Shown: positions 16,256 through 24,606 of the stretch, one piece after another
Numbering within the stretch: position 1 is the stretch's first letter
Layout of the letters: every line of letters starts with the position of its first letter
Source: Bradyrhizobium huanghuaihaiense
GTDB lineage: Bacteria; Pseudomonadota; Alphaproteobacteria; Rhizobiales; Xanthobacteraceae
Length of the DNA stretch: 64,000 nucleotides
Reading direction: 5' to 3'
Assembly: GCF_007830635.1 (NCBI RefSeq)
Contig: NZ_VLLA01000003.1
Coordinates: forward strand, 310,001 to 374,000
Notes under the pieces: generated by a model
Seen by the model: the letters and a program-made list of their open reading frames with translations, nothing else
The model's database searches: none
Told to the model about the DNA's origin: nothing
Translations under genes and position numbers: made by a program

Positions 16256-17155
16256 TTACTTCTGCGCCGCGGTAGCCGGCGCCGCCGCGCTGCCCGTGGG
16301 CACCACGGCTTCCGCCGTCTTGGTCGATTTGGCCGACTGCTCCAGTTCCGCACCGAACCTCGCCTGCGTCTTCGGCCCGAGTTCCGCCATCGCCGGTGCC
16401 GTGACGTCCACATGCGGCAGCACGTCGGCGACGAGATCCGTCGTCACCAGATTGGTCAGCTTCAGCTCGCCTGCATCGAGCTCGTGCAGATCTTCCCAGG
16501 GGGGAACGCTGAGCGCGAGCGACAGCAGGTCTCCGGCGCCGCCCATGTCGAAGGTGTATTTGGCGAGGCGGCCGATGTCGCGTTCCACGATCATCAGGTC
16601 CTGTGCGCTGTAGCTCGCGGCCTTGGCATCGTCGGCGCGGTCACCCATCCAGATCTGGTGGACCCGAACATGCGCTGCTTCCGGCACATAGCGCTTCTTG
16701 CCGGCCAGCAGCAGGAACACGCACATGGACTCGCAATAGGCCTCGGGCGCGACCGAAGGACGGGCCGACTGCCCGCCGCGGTTCTGAAGGCTGATTCCGA
16801 CCGTCGTCAAAAGTCCGAGATTGCGGAAGCGCCGGCCGAGCGTGATCGCGTCGTTGACGGAACCGCCGCTGGAATCGAGCACCACGGTGGCGCCGCCGAG
16901 CTGGCGTCCGCGAGAAAACTCTTCGAACTCCTTGGGCGTATCAGCGGTGATGATGCCGACCGCGCTGACCCAGCCGCGGCAATTCGGTTCGCAAGCGACC
17001 CAGCTGAACTTCATCGGCAACTTGCGCTCTTCGAGAGCGCTACCCGCTCGGGCCGATGACCCGAATGTCGCGACGGCGCCGGCCAGCGCGACTCCACAGA
17101 CGGCGGTTCCCACCAGCAACCAGCCGCGAACATCAAGGGAGTTCAGAAGTTTCAA
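16256..17155 (-). CDS. Periplasmic ClpP/crotonase-fold protein
   Basis: 299 aa with a signal anchor (about 10-36). The domain resembles ClpP-like predicted periplasmic proteins (COG3904 type). Its marks are VVLDSSGGSVNDAITLGR (candidate serine region), CESMCVFLLLAGKKRYV (the usual second loop) and AHVRVHQIWMG. By analogy it may be a serine protease or a catalytically dead relative. The start is a TTG at 17155 preceded by GGAAGGA. The C-terminal 50 residues are Ala/Thr-rich. It is monocistronic and divergent from yidD. Confidence 0.75.
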   Translation of the reverse strand: MKLLNSLDVRGWLLVGTAVCGVALAGAVATFGSSARAGSALEERKLPMKFSWVACEPNCRGWVSAVGIITADTPKEFEEFSRGRQLGGATVVLDSSGGSVNDAITLGRRFRNLGLLTTVGISLQNRGGQSARPSVAPEAYCESMCVFLLLAGKKRYVPEAAHVRVHQIWMGDRADDAKAASYSAQDLMIVERDIGRLAKYTFDMGGAGDLLSLALSVPPWEDLHELDAGELKLTNLVTTDLVADVLPHVDVTAPAMAELGPKTQARFGAELEQSAKSTKTAEAVVPTGSAAAPATAAQK

Positions 17156-17404
17156 TCTGGTTCCTTCCCCAAAGCCCCAAGGTCGCCAAACAATCCCCGG
17201 TAGCGCCCTCTGAGTCCATCATACAGGCGTATGTTTTCTACACACGGCCGTCATAAAAATGGTATCCGGGCGAATACAGATCGTCCACAGATACTTGCTG
17301 CACTGCTCCCAGAAAGCAGGCAAAATATGGCGCGCAAACAACACCTTACAGTTCCCTGCGCCGGAACCGGGCAACACTTCGCTTAACGTCGCAGCAACGC
17401 GCCC

Positions 17405-17743
17405 ATGAAGCATTCAACCTGCGAGCATTGTTCCACTCCCGTCGAGGGCGTCCTTCGCCTTCCGCGAAGATTTGGCCGCGCGCTGATCTGGCTCTATCGC
17501 CACACGCTCTCGCCGCTGGTCGGATACAATTGCCGGCACCTGCCGACCTGCTCCGTCTATGGCGATGAGGCGATCGAGCGCTTCGGGCTCTGGGCCGGCG
17601 GCTGGATGACGCTCGCGCGCCTGCTCCGCTGCAATCCGTACGGCACCTCGGGCATCGACAATGTGCCGCTCGTCGCGCCGCAAAACGCGCGCTGGTATCT
17701 ACCCTGGCGGTATGCCCGCTGGCGCGGCGTCAACGCGTCCTGA
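17405..17743 (+). CDS. yidD: Membrane protein insertion efficiency factor YidD
   Basis: 112 aa. The family core is complete: LIWLYRHTLSPLVGYNCRHL, PTCSVYGDEAIERFGLWAGG and LARLLRCNPYGTSGID, with the three conserved cysteines. YidD is a small membrane-associated protein that aids YidC-dependent insertion. In many alphaproteobacteria it lies by the Fe-S scaffold gene and thrS; here it is in the same neighbourhood but separated from both. It is followed by a small membrane protein gene in the same direction. Confidence 0.95.
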   Translation: MKHSTCEHCSTPVEGVLRLPRRFGRALIWLYRHTLSPLVGYNCRHLPTCSVYGDEAIERFGLWAGGWMTLARLLRCNPYGTSGIDNVPLVAPQNARWYLPWRYARWRGVNAS

Positions 17744-17834
17744 GCTTGCTGCAGCGCTTTGCGCATCGCTGACCTCGGGGGAACTGGAACCGTCGCCTCG
17801 CGTTGTTGTGATGCTCCCGCGGGAGGAAACAACA

Positions 17835-18044
17835 ATGCGCTGGAAAATCAGCCCTCATTTTCACCTCAGGCCGGGGCCCGACCCTGGTCCCAGGAAGCCT
17901 CACGATCCCAGAACCCTCGATATGCTCGCCATCATTGCACTGCTGGTGCTCGCGGCCGGCTCCGGCTGGTATCTGGCGACGAGCCTTGCAACGCCGCCCA
18001 GCACGACGGCCTTCGTGGTGCCGAGCCAGAGCGTGCACTGGTAG
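17835..18044 (+). CDS. Small membrane protein, 69 aa
   Basis: The soluble N-terminus (MRWKISPHFHLRPGPDPGPR) is followed by one membrane helix (LDMLAIIALLVLAAGSGWYL) and a short outer tail ending SVHW. A strong GGGAGG site precedes the ATG at 17835. It lies 91 bp after yidD and ends exactly where the convergent gene begins its stop codon. The function is unknown. Confidence 0.65.
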   Translation: MRWKISPHFHLRPGPDPGPRKPHDPRTLDMLAIIALLVLAAGSGWYLATSLATPPSTTAFVVPSQSVHW

Positions 18045-19253
18045 CTAGCGGAACCAGAAGAAGCGTCCCGGCGGCGGGATCGGCTCCGGCGGGCGCGGTC
18101 GCTTCGGCCGCGGCGGTCGTGGCGGCTCGGCGGACGAAGCGGTCTCAGCCGCCGGCGCGCTCTCGCTTCCCGGCACTTTCACCGCCAGCAGAAGATTGGA
18201 TTCATGCATGCGCCAGCGATAGCCGACGCCGAAGTCGATCGGCTGGGCGCGCGTGAACAGTTCGGCGTAGCGCTCCTGGTAGCGTCCGGGGAACTCATCG
18301 ATCGGCCCGAGGTAGCGGCCGAACGGGAAGAAGCGCCACTGCCGTGCATTGTAGTTGGCAAGCGGAATGCCTGAATCGTCCTGGACGATGGTGGCGCTGT
18401 TGGCGAGCAGCCAGTCGCGGACGACCGTGAAGTTGCCGGAGTGCATGAGATAGGACGCGCTCTTGAGCAGGCTGTTGCCGGGGCCTAGCGTCTCGCTGAA
18501 CTTCAGGAAACCGGTCGCGCGCGCGCCGGAATTCGAGAGGTCGGTCGAGAAATAATACAGCGTGCGCACCTCGCCGTCGCTGCCGGCGAAGGTGATGCGG
18601 ACACCGCGCGTCGCGTTCGGTCCCGGATTGTCGTTCCCCACATGCATGCCGCCCTTATTGTCGAGCGCGACCATCTCGACGTTGCGGATAGTCTTGCCGG
18701 AGCGGGCGAGGAAGACATAGAGAATCGGCAAGGTGCCGTTGACCTGGTTGGCGTGCAGGTCGACCTTCATCTGCTTGGTGATGAAGAAGGAGAAGCTCAG
18801 GATCGAGCCGAGCGAGCGCTCGACATTGTAGAGCGCGGCGCCGACCGAACCGCGCGGCACCTTCGTCAGGTCGGGCACCGCGCCAACCGGCTCCAGCGCG
18901 CCGAGCACGTAGGTGCTGGCCTTGGAATAGAAGGCATTGGCGTAGAGGAAGTCCGGGCCGCTGAACATGTAGAACATGGTCGGCCGGGGCGCAGCCAGAT
19001 TGACGTCGGCCCAGGCGCGGATCTTCGATATTTGCCGCTGCTCGAGCTGGGCGAAGGCGTTGTCGAAGAATTTTGCGTGATGCTGCCAATTGGGGTCCCT
19101 GGTCAGCGGCACCAGCGGCGAGTCCGCCGCAGGCTGCATGCCCGCAAGGAAGCGCGCGGTATCGTCAAAGGTGACGTCGGCGGCAGATGCGGACGAGACG
19201 GCCGCAGCCAGGAGGGCAAGAGCGACTGCCGCAATTCTCATGGATCGAAACAT
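18045..19253 (-). CDS. Conserved periplasmic protein, 402 aa
   Basis: The signal peptide (residues 5-24, ending SSASAAD) is followed by a domain with ADSPLVPLTRDPNWQHHAKF and APRPTMFYMFSGPDFLYANA. It ends in a Pro/Lys/Arg-rich tail. I recognise it as a conserved hypothetical periplasmic family without a proven role. The start ATG at 19253 lies two bases after the stop of the permease gene, so translation is probably coupled and the protein may serve the transporter. The open frame continues upstream across the permease gene, but that part is only a shadow. Confidence 0.75.
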   Translation of the reverse strand: MFRSMRIAAVALALLAAAVSSASAADVTFDDTARFLAGMQPAADSPLVPLTRDPNWQHHAKFFDNAFAQLEQRQISKIRAWADVNLAAPRPTMFYMFSGPDFLYANAFYSKASTYVLGALEPVGAVPDLTKVPRGSVGAALYNVERSLGSILSFSFFITKQMKVDLHANQVNGTLPILYVFLARSGKTIRNVEMVALDNKGGMHVGNDNPGPNATRGVRITFAGSDGEVRTLYYFSTDLSNSGARATGFLKFSETLGPGNSLLKSASYLMHSGNFTVVRDWLLANSATIVQDDSGIPLANYNARQWRFFPFGRYLGPIDEFPGRYQERYAELFTRAQPIDFGVGYRWRMHESNLLLAVKVPGSESAPAAETASSAEPPRPPRPKRPRPPEPIPPPGRFFWFR

Positions 19254-19255
19254 GT

Positions 19256-20623
19256 CTATTCGCGGTGTGATGAATTGCCAGCGGCGACCGGCCGCCTGCG
19301 GAAGACAGCATAGATCAACAGGCCCGAGACCATGACGAGCATCCCCGAGAGCGACTGCACCGGTCGCTCGGTCAGCAGGTAGTACATCATGAACGCGGTC
19401 ACGAGCAGGAAAACGAGCGGCGTGAACGGGTATCCCCAGGCGCGATAGGGTCTGGGCAGATCGGGATCGGTGATGCGCAGCTTGATGACACCGGCGACCG
19501 TGAAGAACGAGCAGAACAACAGCGCGAACTGGATGAAGTCGAGCACGGCCTCGAAGCTGCGCGTGAACAGCAGCAGGGTCGCGACCGCAAGCTGGAACAG
19601 GATGGCATAGGCCGGCGCACCGCTGACCGATCGCTTCGAGAACACGCGCAAGGCGGGAATGTCCTCCCCCATCGTCATCATCACGCGCGGGCCGATCCAC
19701 ATCATCGCGCTGATCGAGGAGATCAGACCGACGCAGATCATGGCGCCGACGATCCGGCCGCCGAGGCTGCCGAAGATGGCGGTGCCGGCGACACTGGCGA
19801 CGTCGAGCTGGCCGGCGAGCGCGCCGACGGGCGTGGAATAGAGGAACACCGCGTTCAGCGCGACATACAGCACCAGCACGATCAGCGTGCCCGCGAGCAG
19901 TGCACGCGGCAGGCTTTGTTGCGGCGTGTTCATCTCGCCGATGATGTAGGTCGCGGCATTCCAGCCCGAGAACGAATACATCACGAAGACGAGTCCGATC
20001 GCAAACGGCGCGCTGACGATATGCGCGAGGTCGCCCGGCTGCGGCGTGAAGGCGATCGGCTGCGGCGCGCCGATGATGAAGCCGGCGACCAGAAAGGCGA
20101 CGATCAGCACGACCTTCAAAATGGTCGAGATCAGCTGGAAGGTCGAGGAGTGCCTGACGCCGGTCAGCTGCACGATCGAGACCAGCCACACCACGCCGAG
20201 GGCGAGCGGGATCGGCGGCAGATCGGGAATGACCGACTTGGCGTATTCGCCGAAGGCCATCGCGGCAAGCGCGACGGGCGCTGCAAAGCCCACCGTCGCC
20301 GAGACCCAGCCGGCGAGAAAGCCGAAGGCGGGATGATAGGCGCGGCCGAGGAAATTGTACTCGCCGCTCGAGCGCGGAAACATCGCGCCCAGCTCGCTGT
20401 AGGAGAACACGCCGCACAGCGCGACGATGCCGCCAACGGTCCAGAGCAGGAGGATCGAGAAGCCGGACGGGATGTCCTTGACCTGGAAGCCGAGGCTGGT
20501 GAAGACGCCGACCCCGATCATGTCGGCAACGACGATGGCGGTTGCGACCAGAGCGGAGACCCCGGGCCCGCTCCCGGTCAGCCGGCCAGTCCAGGGTGCG
20601 GTACCCGCATCTGATGCCGTCAT
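19256..20623 (-). CDS. Amino-acid permease (APC superfamily)
   Basis: 455 aa, about 12 membrane helices. Helix 1 carries the broken-helix substrate motif MIGVGVFTSLGF, and the conserved loop SYSELGAMFPRSSGEYNFLG follows helix 2. It would import amino acids or related amines by cation symport or exchange. The substrate cannot be told. It is the first gene of a two-gene unit with the periplasmic protein (stop-to-start gap of two bases). Its promoter must lie in the 321-bp divergent region with the hydrolase gene. Confidence 0.9.
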   Translation of the reverse strand: MTASDAGTAPWTGRLTGSGPGVSALVATAIVVADMIGVGVFTSLGFQVKDIPSGFSILLLWTVGGIVALCGVFSYSELGAMFPRSSGEYNFLGRAYHPAFGFLAGWVSATVGFAAPVALAAMAFGEYAKSVIPDLPPIPLALGVVWLVSIVQLTGVRHSSTFQLISTILKVVLIVAFLVAGFIIGAPQPIAFTPQPGDLAHIVSAPFAIGLVFVMYSFSGWNAATYIIGEMNTPQQSLPRALLAGTLIVLVLYVALNAVFLYSTPVGALAGQLDVASVAGTAIFGSLGGRIVGAMICVGLISSISAMMWIGPRVMMTMGEDIPALRVFSKRSVSGAPAYAILFQLAVATLLLFTRSFEAVLDFIQFALLFCSFFTVAGVIKLRITDPDLPRPYRAWGYPFTPLVFLLVTAFMMYYLLTERPVQSLSGMLVMVSGLLIYAVFRRRPVAAGNSSHRE

Positions 20624-20944
20624 CGGGGTCCTTAACCTCAGGCGTCTCGCCTCACGGGGAGCATCGTGCAGTTTGCTTCAGTCAATTCAAGCAGGGTTAA
20701 CAAGGGCTAAATGAGGCAAAGGGCATCGGTATTTTCGCACCGCTTATGCATGGTCGTGGGCGATAAACCGACCCAGACACCGGAAAATCCCGTTCCCTAC
20801 CCCCACAATCACGACACGATTGCGTGGTCCTTTTGAGCGTTCCGGATGTGGGGAAGTTTCTCCGGACACTTAACGTCGCCTAAACGCCAGTCGGCTCAAT
20901 TGTCTAGAGATTGCCGATGGACGTGACTTTGGGGTCATGGGTGG
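20624..20944. promoter_or_regulatory. Divergent intergenic region (permease / hydrolase)
   Basis: 321 bp without a gene between two divergent starts. It holds a short hairpin AGGCG-TCT-CGCCT near the permease start and a CtrA-like near match at 20870-20885. I see no other clear operator and no small reading frame. Confidence 0.4.
20870..20885 (+). promoter_or_regulatory. CtrA-like box (one mismatch) before the hydrolase gene
   Basis: TTAA-N7-TAAAC, one base from TTAA-N7-TTAAC, 60 bp upstream of the start at 20945. It could be chance. Confidence 0.25.
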
Positions 20945-22249
20945 ATGGTCGGGGCCGTTCCGAACATGAGAGCTGACATTCGTGCCGACCGGGCATCGTC
21001 CGGTCGACACGGTCGTGCGCTCCGTGTCGGCCTCGTCTCAGCCTTGGTGCCGCTGTCGCTGACGCTGGTTCAATGCGGCAAGGCGCCCAATCCGGCAGCG
21101 CTCGCTGCGAACTCGCAGGCCAATGTCCAGGTGGTCGCCAAGACCAACACCCAACAGATTGCCAGCGCCGACACATTCGAGGATCGCTTCCCCGCCCCGC
21201 AGTTCAGGGAGCGTTTCCCCTCTGCGAGCGAGAGCTTCCTGCAACGGCAGATGTCGGACTTCTCGCCCAAGCGCGCCGTGCAGCAGCAGCCGGAGCAGCC
21301 GCCCTACAAGGTCGCCTCGCTCGCGCCGCAAGTCCCCTACCAGCGTCCGCCGCGCGACGACCTGACGACCCTCGTCAGCATGAAATCGTCCGCCTTCCCC
21401 TATTTCGGCAACAACCCCGCCTCCGACGCGCCGTTCCTCAACATCTCCAAGGGCGACCGCCGCGGCCACCGCAGCTATTCCGGACGCGTCTACTGGCAGG
21501 ACGAGACCTACAGCGACAGCCGCGTGCTGGTGCACGTGCCCGAGCATTTCGACGTCCGCAAGCCCGGCGTGATCGTGGTGTTCTTCCACGGCAATGGCGC
21601 GACGTTGGAGCGCGACGTGCGCGACCGGCAGCTGGTGCCCAGGCAGATCACCGATTCCGGCGCCAATGCGATCCTGCTTGCGCCGCAGATGGCGGTCGAT
21701 GCCGCCGATTCTAGTGCCGGCAAGTTCTGGCAGGCCGGCGGCCTCAAGCGCTTCATGGAGGAATCGGCTAACCACCTCGCCCGCCTCACCGGCGATCCCG
21801 ACAGCGCGCGCGCCTTCGCCAACATGCCGATCGTCATCGTCGGCTACAGCGGCGGCTTCCTGCCGACGGCCTGGAGCCTCGAGGTCGGCGGCATCAGCGA
21901 CCGCGTCCGCGGCGTGGTGCTGCTCGACGCCGTCTATGGCGAAATGGACAAGTTCGCTTCCTGGATCGAGAGCCACCGCTCCGGCTTCTTCGTCAGCTCC
22001 TACACCCGTTACACCGCACGGCGTGACCGCGAGCTGATGAGCATGCTCAGGCAGAAGGGCATCAGCGTCTCCGAGGACATGGACGGCCCCTTGCGCCCCG
22101 GCAGCGTGGTGTTCGTCGAAACCGGCGACGGCATCACCCATCGCGACTACGTGACCCGCGCCTGGACGCGGGATCCGCTCAAGGACGTGCTGGTGAAGAT
22201 GTCGGCGACGCCGGCGCTGGCCCTGACGCGCGTTGCGTCAAGCCGTTAG
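20945..22249 (+). CDS. Alpha/beta-hydrolase-fold putative lipoprotein
   Basis: 434 aa. The N-terminal hydrophobic segment ends in LVQC (Cys about 39), a plausible lipobox after a rather long basic leader. Residues 45-140 are Gln/Pro-rich and disordered. The hydrolase core has VIVVFFHGNGATLERDV (oxyanion region), the nucleophile elbow GYSGG in IVIVGYSGGFLPTAW, and a late histidine in ETGDGITHRDYV. It would act as an esterase or amidase at the envelope. The exact start (20945 or the next ATG at 20966) is uncertain. It is monocistronic, with a CtrA-like near match upstream. Confidence 0.75.
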   Translation: MVGAVPNMRADIRADRASSGRHGRALRVGLVSALVPLSLTLVQCGKAPNPAALAANSQANVQVVAKTNTQQIASADTFEDRFPAPQFRERFPSASESFLQRQMSDFSPKRAVQQQPEQPPYKVASLAPQVPYQRPPRDDLTTLVSMKSSAFPYFGNNPASDAPFLNISKGDRRGHRSYSGRVYWQDETYSDSRVLVHVPEHFDVRKPGVIVVFFHGNGATLERDVRDRQLVPRQITDSGANAILLAPQMAVDAADSSAGKFWQAGGLKRFMEESANHLARLTGDPDSARAFANMPIVIVGYSGGFLPTAWSLEVGGISDRVRGVVLLDAVYGEMDKFASWIESHRSGFFVSSYTRYTARRDRELMSMLRQKGISVSEDMDGPLRPGSVVFVETGDGITHRDYVTRAWTRDPLKDVLVKMSATPALALTRVASSR

Positions 22250-22412
22250 GATATTGCGCCAGCCGGTATTTGCCCGCGCTTGCCTGCAATTGTCTCACCA
22301 GCTGATCAAAATGTGATGTTGATGGGCTTTCGTTCCCGGGAGCCAACGGATTGCGCTCACTGCCAACGACCATAATTTGCCAGCCGAGTTGCGGCCGGAA
22401 TTCTGCGGGGAC

Positions 22413-22745
22413 ATGCGGGTGCGTCAGGGACTGTACAAGGCCGACTTCCACACGGTTCACGGGACCGGGTGCGGCGTCGTCTATGTGATGGATGGCAAGA
22501 TGCGCGGCGGCAATTCCGCTTTCGCCTTCATCGGCACCTACACGGGCGAAGGCGACAGCATCAAGGTCAAGATCTCGACCCAGCGCTACAATGACGATCC
22601 GTCCTTCAAGGCGCTGTTCGGCATCGACCGGATCACGCTGACGCTCACTGGTCGCGAGGACGGCGACACGGCGGAGTTCGAAGGCAGCGCGCTGCAAGTG
22701 CCGGGCGTTGCCTTCAGGGCCGTGCTGAGCTGGATCAGCGATTAG
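22413..22745 (+). CDS. GrlR-like small regulatory protein
   Basis: 110 aa, beta-rich. It starts MRVRQGLYKADFHTVHGTGC and has GVVYVMDGKMRGGNSAFAFI and LQVPGVAFRAVLSW. This order (GxYxxxF, DGxxxGG, then a closing beta-strand pair) matches GrlR-type proteins, known from E. coli as an antagonist of the type III secretion activator GrlA. No secretion genes are nearby, so the role here is open. The ATG at 22413 follows GCGGGG and fits the family start; an upstream TTG does not. Confidence 0.6.
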   Translation: MRVRQGLYKADFHTVHGTGCGVVYVMDGKMRGGNSAFAFIGTYTGEGDSIKVKISTQRYNDDPSFKALFGIDRITLTLTGREDGDTAEFEGSALQVPGVAFRAVLSWISD

Positions 22746-22762
22746 CCGCCCGGCTCAAAGCG

Positions 22763-23152
22763 TTAGGTCTTGGGCAGCTTCGGAATGCTCTCGGCAAAGC
22801 CGTTGAAGCAGGCCAGCCGCTCGTCCTCTTCCTTGAAGAAGCGGCAATCGGCGTACCCCTTGGCCTTTGCCGGCTTCGGCTTCGGCGCCGGCGGGATCAC
22901 CGCGTCGTAGCAGTTGAGACGGTCCTTGGTGCCGTCATCGATCTCGAGACAGGCCTGGAGCCGCGCCGCGATCGATTGCGGCTTGCCCTTCGGCGCCGGA
23001 GTAGCCGTCGCGGCCGCCGCCTTGGTCCCCTCCTTCGCCCCCTTGGGCTTGACCTGCACCAGCGGCTTGTCCCCGATCATCGGTGGCTTGTCGGCTTGCG
23101 CGAACGCGGAGGTGGAATAGAGCACCGCAGCAACCGCCAGAATCATCCTCAT
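22763..23152 (-). CDS. Secreted four-cysteine protein, 129 aa
   Basis: The signal peptide (1-19, STSAFAQ) is followed by a Lys/Ala/Pro linker and a small domain with four cysteines in the order ACLEIDD, LNCYDAV, ADCRFFK and LACFNGF, probably two disulfides. It is a conserved hypothetical periplasmic protein with no catalytic motif. The ATG at 23152 is preferred to a TTG at 23161. It is convergent with the GrlR-like gene. Confidence 0.7.
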   Translation of the reverse strand: MRMILAVAAVLYSTSAFAQADKPPMIGDKPLVQVKPKGAKEGTKAAAATATPAPKGKPQSIAARLQACLEIDDGTKDRLNCYDAVIPPAPKPKPAKAKGYADCRFFKEEDERLACFNGFAESIPKLPKT

Positions 23153-23244
23153 CTCTGTCAACTCTCTTTGGTCCCCATGACCGGCCTTCTAGCGCTGTAG
23201 TGCGCCGTTTGCCAAGCACCTTGCGCACACGAACACGCGGGATG

Positions 23245-24420
23245 TCAGGCCGTCGCAGCCGCAGCCGGCCGGGGCCGGGTCAGAATCACCAGGACCAGCG
23301 CCAGCACGACGAAGCCGACCGCCACGAAGCCGATCGCATGCAGGAGCTCGCGGGCGAACAGCAGTCCGCCGGTGGCGGACCCGACGGCCTGGCCGATATA
23401 GAGGACGGAGGTGTTGAGCGCGACGGTCGCCGGCGCCAGCGGCGGCGCGGCCGCGACCAGCCGCACCTGCTGCATCGAATTGGTGGAGGCAAAGCCGAGC
23501 CCCCAGATCGCGACCGCGCTCGCCATCAACGCGATGGTACCCGCGCTCAGCGCCCACACGGCGATGCCCGCAAGCACGAGGCAGGTGAACAGCAACGAGG
23601 TCCGGTAAGGCCCCCAGGTGTCGACGATACGCGTGGCGATGGCGACTCCAAGGAAGCCGCAGATGCCATAGATGGCGAACACCATGCCGACCGCATCGGG
23701 ACTCGCCCCGGTCAGCTTCTTCAGCAGCGGGCCCATGAAGGTGAACACCACGAACTGCCCGGACATTTGCAGCATGGTGATCGCCAGCAACAGCAAAATC
23801 GTCCTGCTACGGCCGACCGCACTCCAGGTCTTCAGATCCACCGGCGTGCCCTTCAAGCCCGCCGGCAGGCGCAGCAGCAGCAACAGGAAGCTGATGCAGC
23901 CGAGCGCGCCGATCCCGCCATAGGCGGCGTGCCAGCCATAGCGGCTGGCGATGAAGGTGATCAACGGCAGACCGACGGCGGCCGCCAGCGACCAGCCGAG
24001 AAAGATATAGGCGATCGTGCTGCCGCGCCGCTCCGCCGGCACGATCAGTGCCGCGGTGCCCGCCGCCTGCGGCGTGTAGAGCGCACCGACCGCGAGCATG
24101 ACCAAGCGGATGACGAGGAGGCTCGCATAGTCGGGCGCAAACGCCGAGGCGAGATTGCCGAGTGCGAGGACCGCTAGCGTCCCGGTGAGCAGAGTCCGTC
24201 GCTCGATGCGGCTGGTCAGCCATGCCGTCAGCGGCGAGCCGATGCACAGCGTCACCGCACCGAAAGTGATCAGGAGCCCGGCCGCGTGGATGCTGATCCC
24301 AAGCCCCGCCGACAATTCCGGCAGCATGCCCGCCGGCGCCAGCACCGAGCAGCCGGTGACGAGATTGCCGAGCATCAGGGCAGTTGGCGCGAAACGGCCG
24401 GCGGCCGGGGGATTTTCCAT
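23245..24420 (-). CDS. MFS transporter (sugar-efflux/AraJ-like)
   Basis: 391 aa, 12 membrane helices in two halves. The loop after helix 2 is TAWLTSRIERRTLLTG (the GxxxDRxxRR-type motif in weak form), and helices 4-5 carry YTPQAAGTAALIVPAERRGS and LGWSLAAAVGLPL. It is a drug/proton or sugar efflux type by overall look; the substrate is unknown. The ATG at 24420 (MENPPAAG) is preferred because the longer frame up to 24462 adds a polar Cys/His stretch. It is divergent from thrS. Confidence 0.85.
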   Translation of the reverse strand: MENPPAAGRFAPTALMLGNLVTGCSVLAPAGMLPELSAGLGISIHAAGLLITFGAVTLCIGSPLTAWLTSRIERRTLLTGTLAVLALGNLASAFAPDYASLLVIRLVMLAVGALYTPQAAGTAALIVPAERRGSTIAYIFLGWSLAAAVGLPLITFIASRYGWHAAYGGIGALGCISFLLLLLRLPAGLKGTPVDLKTWSAVGRSRTILLLLAITMLQMSGQFVVFTFMGPLLKKLTGASPDAVGMVFAIYGICGFLGVAIATRIVDTWGPYRTSLLFTCLVLAGIAVWALSAGTIALMASAVAIWGLGFASTNSMQQVRLVAAAPPLAPATVALNTSVLYIGQAVGSATGGLLFARELLHAIGFVAVGFVVLALVLVILTRPRPAAAATA

Positions 24421-24606
24421 GCAAACGCATGTAGCGGCGGCGTGTGACGAGTTAAAGGGCACAACGCCAAATAGTTGGGGCTGCGCCGCGGGTTTTGCGC
24501 CTCACTTTCTTGGAAATGCCGGATTGCACAGGCCGAATCGCCTGATATATCGCTCGTTCCCGCTTACCTGCGCTCGTTCGCAGGAGTGAGCCTCAGGAGA
24601 AAAGCA

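Noticed and set aside
18045..20417. A 790-residue frame covering the periplasmic protein and much of the permease gene
   Set aside because: Only the last 402 codons carry a signal peptide and a conserved domain. The upstream part is out-of-frame permease sequence.
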